Assembly: GCF_004324835.1 (NCBI RefSeq)
Contig: NW_021163033.1
Coordinates: 2,210,001 to 2,274,000, forward strand
Direction of reading: 5' to 3'
DNA from: Dendronephthya gigantea
Taxonomy: Eukaryota; Cnidaria; Anthozoa; Malacalcyonacea; Nephtheidae
Length of the DNA: 64,000 nt
Positions 58,189 through 64,000 of the stretch are shown in pieces. Under the pieces are notes generated by a model, which had not been told where the DNA came from, made no database searches, and was given only the letters and a program-made list of their open reading frames with translations. Each line of letters opens with the position of its first letter. The stretch's first letter is position 1. The position numbers and the translations under genes are program-made.

Positions 58189-60145
58189 ATGAAGCTCTAC
58201 CATGCGATATGTTACATAAACATGCTACATTGACTTAAATAATTGTTTTTCTTTCGTGCAACTCTAGTGAAACTTAAATAATGTGCTTATATGATGTGAA
58301 ATATGATGTAAAATATGATGTAAAAATTATGCAAAATAAAAATAGTAGCTATCATTACTTAAAGTCGTAAAGGAGGATTTCCATTTGAAGCGAAAATATA
58401 CTTGCATAATTATATTCTTTTGAAGACACATTAGTTCAGCTTGACTGTTCTCATTTTAAAAGAATGTGCAAATATTTCGCTAGCGAACATTTCTCTGCAA
58501 GTGGAAATCCAGTCAATACAAGACTCTTTTTACAGCGACATCGTATCTTCCCGGTGCATGTAGAGGGAGGGGTTGGCATGATAACATAGACGATTTGAGT
58601 TTCAGCTGTGTTGCAATCAGTTCGTCCCTAGTCAACAACTTCACAGGCCTGATTCCGCGGGCACTTTTTCTCTGCGACTTCTTTTGAATTGTTTGTATAT
58701 ATATAATTTATTTAGAATAAGCAGGCGAACTATTTCACGCATCTCGCTAAAAACTTTGCCGGTGGAATTTTTTTGCATAATTTATTATATAATGAATGGA
58801 AAAGTTTATCTTCTTGGCGACTCTGTTGGCACTCTAATAAGATTATCTTTTTCATCTGATCAGATGACCTTTAAAAATGGTTGGCTCACTTTCACTTGCA
58901 TTTTCTGTGCAAATACTTGCCCGATTTTAATAAAAATTAAACCATTTAAAAGAGAACATTCTCTTGAGTAGATTTAAGTCAATAAACGCACTTACACAAC
59001 AGTTTTTATTTTTAAATCGCGTCAATTTCAGCGAAATTGGTCGCTTATACGCGAGAAATGGCTTACGATGTGTTTTTATCTCAGTAATGACCCATAGGCA
59101 GATGCTATTCAATAACGCAGGTACAAAATAAATGATCAGTTGAAAATAATGAGTACAGTTTTAATGAAAAAACTTTAAAGGTTAAAACACATAATTCGAA
59201 ATATTCAATGATTATAACTACCAAAATCCATAAATCAATTAATTCGAAATAATCAATACGTTATAATTATATAATTATGCAAATAATCGATATGGAAATC
59301 AACTTATCAATAATAGTTCAAAAAATATTGAATTAAAAAAAATTATATCTGAATAAAAGAAACCAATTCAAAATAATAAGTGAAAGCAATTGATCGTTAT
59401 CATCCCATTAGTTATTGTTTTAATTGTATTTTTCGCGACAAAGCGTAACGGGCCTAAATCTTGTGAATTGCTGCAAACTTAGGTACGCTTGTCTTACATT
59501 TACCTAAACATTTTCTCTTTTTAGATGTATGTACTTTCAATTTCTTCTGTTTTGAAACACACAGCTCATTGCAAAGCGATATACGGGTCGCAAATATAAA
59601 ATTCAGTCCGAAGCAGGCTATTTTGTCCTGTTTGCAGATGGAAAAAGAGCTGTCACTTTGAAATTACACTACCACGTTGTGCAATAACGTTTCTTGAAAT
59701 ACAAATTATGCAATAATATCAATCATGCAATTAGAAGGCTGGATACCATCACTATTAATGTACGAAAACGATCACTTTCGAAATGAAAAATTCCACGTCT
59801 TAAAGTAATTATTATATAGTAAAAATTCTAGTGCTAAAAAAATTAAAAGTTGTAGAGCCACACACATAATGCACACTTTCAAGGTTTACCCTAGAGGAGA
59901 GAAAAAACTTGTTATTCAAGTCTCCGTTTAAAGATAGAATTACTATTACAAACCATAAGCACTAAAAAATCCCTTCGAAATGAATAATTATCAATTATTA
60001 AAAAAAAATAAGAAACAAATCACATAAATGGTAAATACTTGATTTAAAAATCGATTCTTGTTTTAAAATAGTCAACAATTAAATTCAAAATAATCCACAA
60101 TCAATTCATAAAAATAATCCATCTTCAATTTAAGAAAACAAGATT
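58189..60145. other. Intergenic, A+T-rich with AATTCAAAATAATC words
   Basis: No gene recognised; the 95-codon frame at 58684-58971 has no supporting feature. A 13-bp ATATGATGTAAA unit is repeated about three times at 58285-58325. From about 59190 to 60140, AATTCAAAATAAT-C-like words recur many times, forming a degenerate low-complexity tract that borders the retrotransposon. Confidence 0.5.
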
Positions 60146-60225
60146 AATTCAAATTACACAAGGGCCTCTTGGGCCTGTTAGTGTAATTATGATTATACGA
60201 GCAAACGAAGGGAGAAATATATGGG
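60146..60225. repeat. DIRS inverted repeat, outer arm
   Basis: Perfect complement of 60442-60521 over 80 bp, including AAGGGCCTCTTGGGCC and GAGCAAACGAAGGGAG. Interpreted as the right terminal repeat; the exact element boundary is inferred. Confidence 0.85.
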
Positions 60226-60441
60226 AAAACAAATGGTAAAGCTTGTCTTACCGTGCTCTAACTCACATTTCAACGTTTCCGGAACCGGAAATGAAGAGAA
60301 AAGAAAAAGAAAACAAGCCCGGGTCACATGACTCGGCCTATAAGTACGTGCCCCCCCGGCGCCTCATCGGCTATTTTTAACACGTCTGAAAAAAAGGGAG
60401 AAATATAAGGGATGGGATACCGCTAGACGGTACGGGATGGG

Positions 60442-60521
60442 CCCATATATTTCTCCCTTCGTTTGCTCGTATAATCATAATTACACTAACAGGCCCAAGA
60501 GGCCCTTGTGTAATTTGAATT
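60442..60521. repeat. DIRS inverted repeat, inner arm
   Basis: Partner of 60146-60225. In DIRS elements an internal complementary region of this kind pairs with the termini and is thought to allow circular intermediates. Confidence 0.85.
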
Positions 60522-60854
60522 ATACTTCACAAACTCCGGTCGAAATATATGGGAAAACAAATGGTAGATTTCAACGTGGAAGGGCAAAACCAATCTGCTA
60601 GCAAAAAACAATAACAAGAAAACGCAGTTTTATTGAACGATATGGAAAAATAACAAACAAAATGCAATAAATAAATGCTAGCCAACATTAATTTTGTTTA
60701 GATTCGAACATGTAACTGAAAAAGAAAAAGTTATGATATGAGTATTGTTTTTGCATAACTGTCATCAATCGTTGGTTTGAAATAGAATCGTTGGAAAGTT
60801 GAAGGAGATGTCCAATCGCCCATTTTGAGAATATCATTTAGTGGTAGTTGTTTT

Positions 60855-61680
60855 TTAGCCGCGGTTGAAGTTGACGCTGATCTGGTGGAATGAGCTTTGA
60901 ATATCGATGCCAGAAGCTGTTATTACATCACACAACCACCTGGCGATTGTGCTTTTGGAAACCGGTCGATGCGGACGTAGTGGCGAAAGAAACAGTTTCT
61001 TCCGGTCAGGTAGTGTACGGAAATCATTTGTAGCAATCATGTAAGACTGCAGACATTTTAAAGGACACAGCGTGTTGTCCTCCGGAAAGCATGGAAAAGC
61101 TATCGTGGTGAGAGTCCTTGGATCCCCTGTCTTTCGCGGTTTAGTAAGTGTAAAAACGAAACCATCGGGTTGAATTTTTAGAAATTGGACATCGAGATCC
61201 GATAGAACAGAGGACCTCTCTGGTGATATTAAGGCTAGTAACATCAGAAGCTTCTTAGTTAAAAGTTTTAAGCATAACTTATCATTATCACCCAGTGAAG
61301 ACAAATACGAGGTTACCCTGGACACATCCCATGTTGAAGAATATCTTGGTTTGCACGGTCGTTCATTAGAAATGCCTTTCATTAGTCGCATAACGAGAGG
61401 ATGTTGCCCAACCGGCTTGCCATCTATCCATGGGTGTACGGATGATATGGCAGAACGAAGGACGTTTATGGTAGGGTATTGGAGATTGTTATCGAATTGA
61501 TCGCTTAGGAAACTTAATATATCTCTGATATTTGCTGAAATCGGATCGATTTGCCTTGTAGCACACCAGCTAATCCATTTGTTCCATGCGGAGTCGTAGG
61601 CCTTATTTGTCGACTGTCGTGTAGCAGAGGACAATAATCGGGTAACTCTTCCCGAAAAACCTTCTGCTGAGCAGCGTTGT
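60855..61680 (-). other. DIRS tyrosine recombinase region
   Basis: About 270 residues at the C-terminal part of a long frame. It has an N-terminal core-binding-type stretch (STNKAYDSAWNKWISWC) and a catalytic-domain stretch with SPERSSVLSDLD and SPLRPHRPVSKSTIARWL, typical of phage-integrase-like recombinases of DIRS elements. The longer upstream part of the same frame overlaps the reverse transcriptase and is probably not separate protein. Treated as a fossil; whether it is functional is not judged. Confidence 0.8.
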
Positions 61681-63592
61681 TGGAGATGAGCCAAACGGCT
61701 AGCTGGAGTCTTGGATACATTGGGTGGATTGCCCCTAGGTTGGACGGATCCTCCAGGAGTGTTTGGGAGGATGGAAGGCACACTGGCAGGCGTATTGCCA
61801 GTTGTAATAACAGGGGCCACCAATGTTGTGCTTGCCAAATGGGGGCGACCAGGAGGAGAGTTGCATTGTCGTCCCTGACTTTCATTAGGGTTCGAGGGAT
61901 CAGATTGAACGGGGGGAAAGCATAACCCCTCGTGGAGCCCCAATCCAGTGTGAATGCGTCCGTTGCATAAGCGTTGGGGTCCGGGCGCCAACTTACGTAG
62001 CGTGGTAATTGATTCGTTAGTCTCGTTGCAAACAGATCGATATCTCTGCTTCGCAGGAAAGGTTTTATTATCCCTGACTGTATTTTCCAATCGCTCGAGT
62101 CGACGAACACTCTCGACTCTTTGTCCGCTTGGACGTTCTCGGCCCCCGGGAGATATTCCGCCTTCAGGAAAATATTGTGTTGTAGACACCAATTCCATAG
62201 TTCTAATGTCAGAGACATCAACTCTGGGGAGCGGGTTCCGCCCTGGTTGTTTATGTACGAGACAGCTGTCGTGTTGTCTAGGCGGAGTTTTACTGCTATG
62301 TTCGCCTGATGTTTCAGGAATGATCGTATTGCAAGAAAGGCTGCCTTCAGTTCCAGAACATTTATGTGGAGGAGTCTCTCTTCGTGCGACCAACGTCCGT
62401 TGGTTGAAGAATTCCCGCACGTTGCGCCCCAGCCCATCTTGGAGGCGTCCGTTGTTATAGTCATTTCGGATGCAGGGGGACGAATCGGACTTCCGTTGAC
62501 TCGATGGATATTCTGAATCCACCACTGCAGTTCGCCCAGGGCTGATCTTCTCAGATACACCAAACCCTGGTAACCCCCATTGTTTAACGTTACCCGCTCG
62601 ATCAGGCACGACTGAAGGTGCCGGAAATGGAGAGGAGCAAGCCAAACCGCTGGCCGGCAAGACTCTAGGAAACCCAACAGTTGAGATAGCGTGTGTAATG
62701 ATGTTGGATTCTCCCTCAGCAAGGATTTGCACAGGAGGGAGGTTTTCACTATTTTCTCTGGAGGTAAAGAGAACTTCATGGTGACTGAGTTGATTATAAA
62801 TCCTAGAAACTCCAGGATCTGAGTTGGGACAAGAATCGACTTCTCGTAGTTGATTATAAACCCCAGATCGCGAAACAAATTTAGCACAACCTGTGTGTGT
62901 TGCTGTAAAATCACCGGGGATGACGCTACTAGAAGAATATCGTCCAAGTAGATCAGAAGTCTGATGTTGCGTGTGCGGAGGAAAGCTACGACTGGTTTGA
63001 GCAGTTTGGTGAACACACGTGGTGCCGTATTTAGACCGAATGGTAGGGCTTTGAACTGATAAACTTGGCCCTGGTAAATGAACCTCAGATATTTCTGTGA
63101 GTCGGGGTGAACGCTGATGGTTAGGTATGCATCTTTGAGGTCTAACTTGACCATAACATCTCTTGGGTTGATAATTTGTTTTGCACATAGCAAGTTTTCC
63201 ATCTGAAAATGTTCGTTCTTACGAATTTGTTCAACTGACTGAGGTCTATGACGGGTCGAAATGAGCCTCCCTTTTTTGGGACAAGGAACATCCGACTGTA
63301 GAAACCCTTTCGGGAAAAATTTACGGGGATGATAGCCCCTTTGATTAGCAAATTTGTTATTTCCTCGTCCATTGCGTCCTCTGTGCACTTTGTTGGAGGA
63401 ATAACTTTTTGATGCGGTTCCGACAGGAACTCCAGTTGATAACCCCGAACTGTGTTTAGAACCTGTTGGTCCTGAGTGATACTTTGCCACTGGTGAAGGA
63501 AAAGGGGCAGCCGAGCTGTTCGCTGAGACATTAGCGGGGCCAGTTGCGATTGTACTGGTCCCGCCTGCCACGAAAATTCTGGGGCTTAACAT
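61514..63592 (-). other. DIRS reverse transcriptase and RNase H region
   Basis: A frame of 692 codons. Reverse transcriptase motifs include KLDLKDAYLTI, LPFGLNTAPRVF and YLDDILLVA. The RNase H part follows with TITTDASKMGWGA, ELKAAFLAI and LRLDNTTAVSYINNQGG. The order and sequence style fit DIRS/Ngaro-type elements. It overlaps the recombinase frame at its 3' end and the gag-like frame at its 5' end. Confidence 0.9.
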
Positions 63593-63947
63593 TAGCCGAA
63601 AAAGAGCCTCGCTGAGGCCTCGTTGACCTGTGTTGGGTAGGCTCCGGAAAATTATATTTGTTTGCTGGGCGGGCTAGTGCCGCGGAACCACCACCTGTAG
63701 GGTGTGGTTTTACATTGTATGGATGCTTTTGCAAGTTTTTAGTAAGGCTCCGCGATAACTCGGAATGCTTAGCTGCTAGGGAGGGCAAATCGTCCCCAAA
63801 TAACATTTTCCCAGCATTGGGAAATTCACGATCAGCTAGTTGTGCCTTATCAGGATTAATCGCACCCAAAATCTTCTTCCGACGATTTGTTGTCACAATA
63901 TGATTGGCAGAGCCCAACAAGCACAGCGATTGCTGTAGAGTGTTCAA
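63531..63947 (-). other. DIRS gag-like region, 3' part
   Basis: A 138-codon frame rich in Pro, Asn, Arg and Gln (RPANKYNFPEPTQHRSTRP), just upstream of the reverse transcriptase frame and slightly overlapping it. It matches the position and composition of the first frame of DIRS elements. The remainder lies past the window edge. Confidence 0.5.
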
Positions 63948-64000
63948 TAATTCCTCGTTAGAAATCGTGGCCTGATGTTCAAGGCGGTCATGTAGGCAAC

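Larger units (their letters stand above)
60146..64000 (-). mobile_element. DIRS-like tyrosine-recombinase retrotransposon (5' part outside the window)
   Basis: Transcribed on the minus strand. From its 5' side the visible order is a gag-like tail (63947-63531), reverse transcriptase with RNase H (63592-61514), a tyrosine recombinase (about 61680-60855), and then inverted repeats. An 80-bp perfect inverted repeat (60442-60521 against 60146-60225) flanks a 216-bp spacer, and a 24-bp direct repeat (60214-60237, 60542-60565) overlaps it. These fit the right terminal repeat and internal complementary region of DIRS elements, which have no LTRs. Overlapping frames are normal for the family. The reverse-transcriptase frame reads open and the perfect repeat suggests a young insertion. 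About one break is apparent in the visible part. The left end is not in the window. Confidence 0.85.

Noticed and set aside
61677-62460. Plus-strand frames opposite the DIRS element
   Set aside because: Antisense shadows of the reverse transcriptase region.
1-64000. CRISPR arrays, bacterial operons, rRNA genes
   Set aside because: None seen; the repeats are tandem or inverted eukaryotic types without regular spacers.

Overview
This is a piece of an animal nuclear genome. It is A+T rich, its genes carry many GT-AG introns, and it is packed with short inverted-repeat DNA elements. A piggyBac transposon, a DIRS-type retrotransposon, a GPI-tailed aminopeptidase P and secreted cystine-knot peptides all fit an early-branching metazoan. 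A cnidarian, perhaps an anthozoan, is my best guess; that placement is inference.

Layout: (1) 1.76-13.16 kb, minus strand: two tandem MBLAC1-like genes (metallo-beta-lactamase fold, RNA-nuclease family). Both have four coding exons in the same phases and both use a GC-AG first intron. The downstream copy (A) is a standard 257-residue enzyme. The upstream copy (B) has lost two metal-binding histidines and looks like a pseudoenzyme. A nearly whole piggyBac with TTAA target duplications sits in intron 1 of copy A. (2) 15.42-16.91 kb, minus: a single-exon 496-residue type II membrane protein with a fucosyltransferase-like motif. An 84-bp minisatellite lies just upstream of it. (3) 19.6-30.8 kb, plus: a complete 26-exon XPNPEP2-like gene, 691 residues, with all catalytic residues present, a signal peptide and a GPI-type tail. 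Its introns hold at least five inverted-repeat elements, and one supplies the sequence next to a 3' splice site. (4) 33-58.2 kb, plus: a dispersed family of two-exon genes for small secreted, very basic, inhibitor-cystine-knot (ICK) peptides. Two copies read whole (33.1 and 50.6 kb) and a third looks worn (57.0 kb). A 16-kb gene desert of non-autonomous transposons, a 2.5-kb foldback element and degenerate satellites separates the first two. (5) 60.1 kb to the window end, minus: a DIRS-like retrotransposon (reverse transcriptase, RNase H, tyrosine recombinase) with a perfect 80-bp inverted repeat at its 3' side. Its 5' end lies outside the window.

The host genes do not form a pathway. The most promising undescribed item is the ICK family: a signal-peptide exon and a knot exon joined by a phase-0 intron, with a TATA-like box about 100 bp upstream of each start. 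The MBLAC1 enzyme and pseudoenzyme pair comes second. All exon models were made by eye from splice consensus, phase and family similarity.
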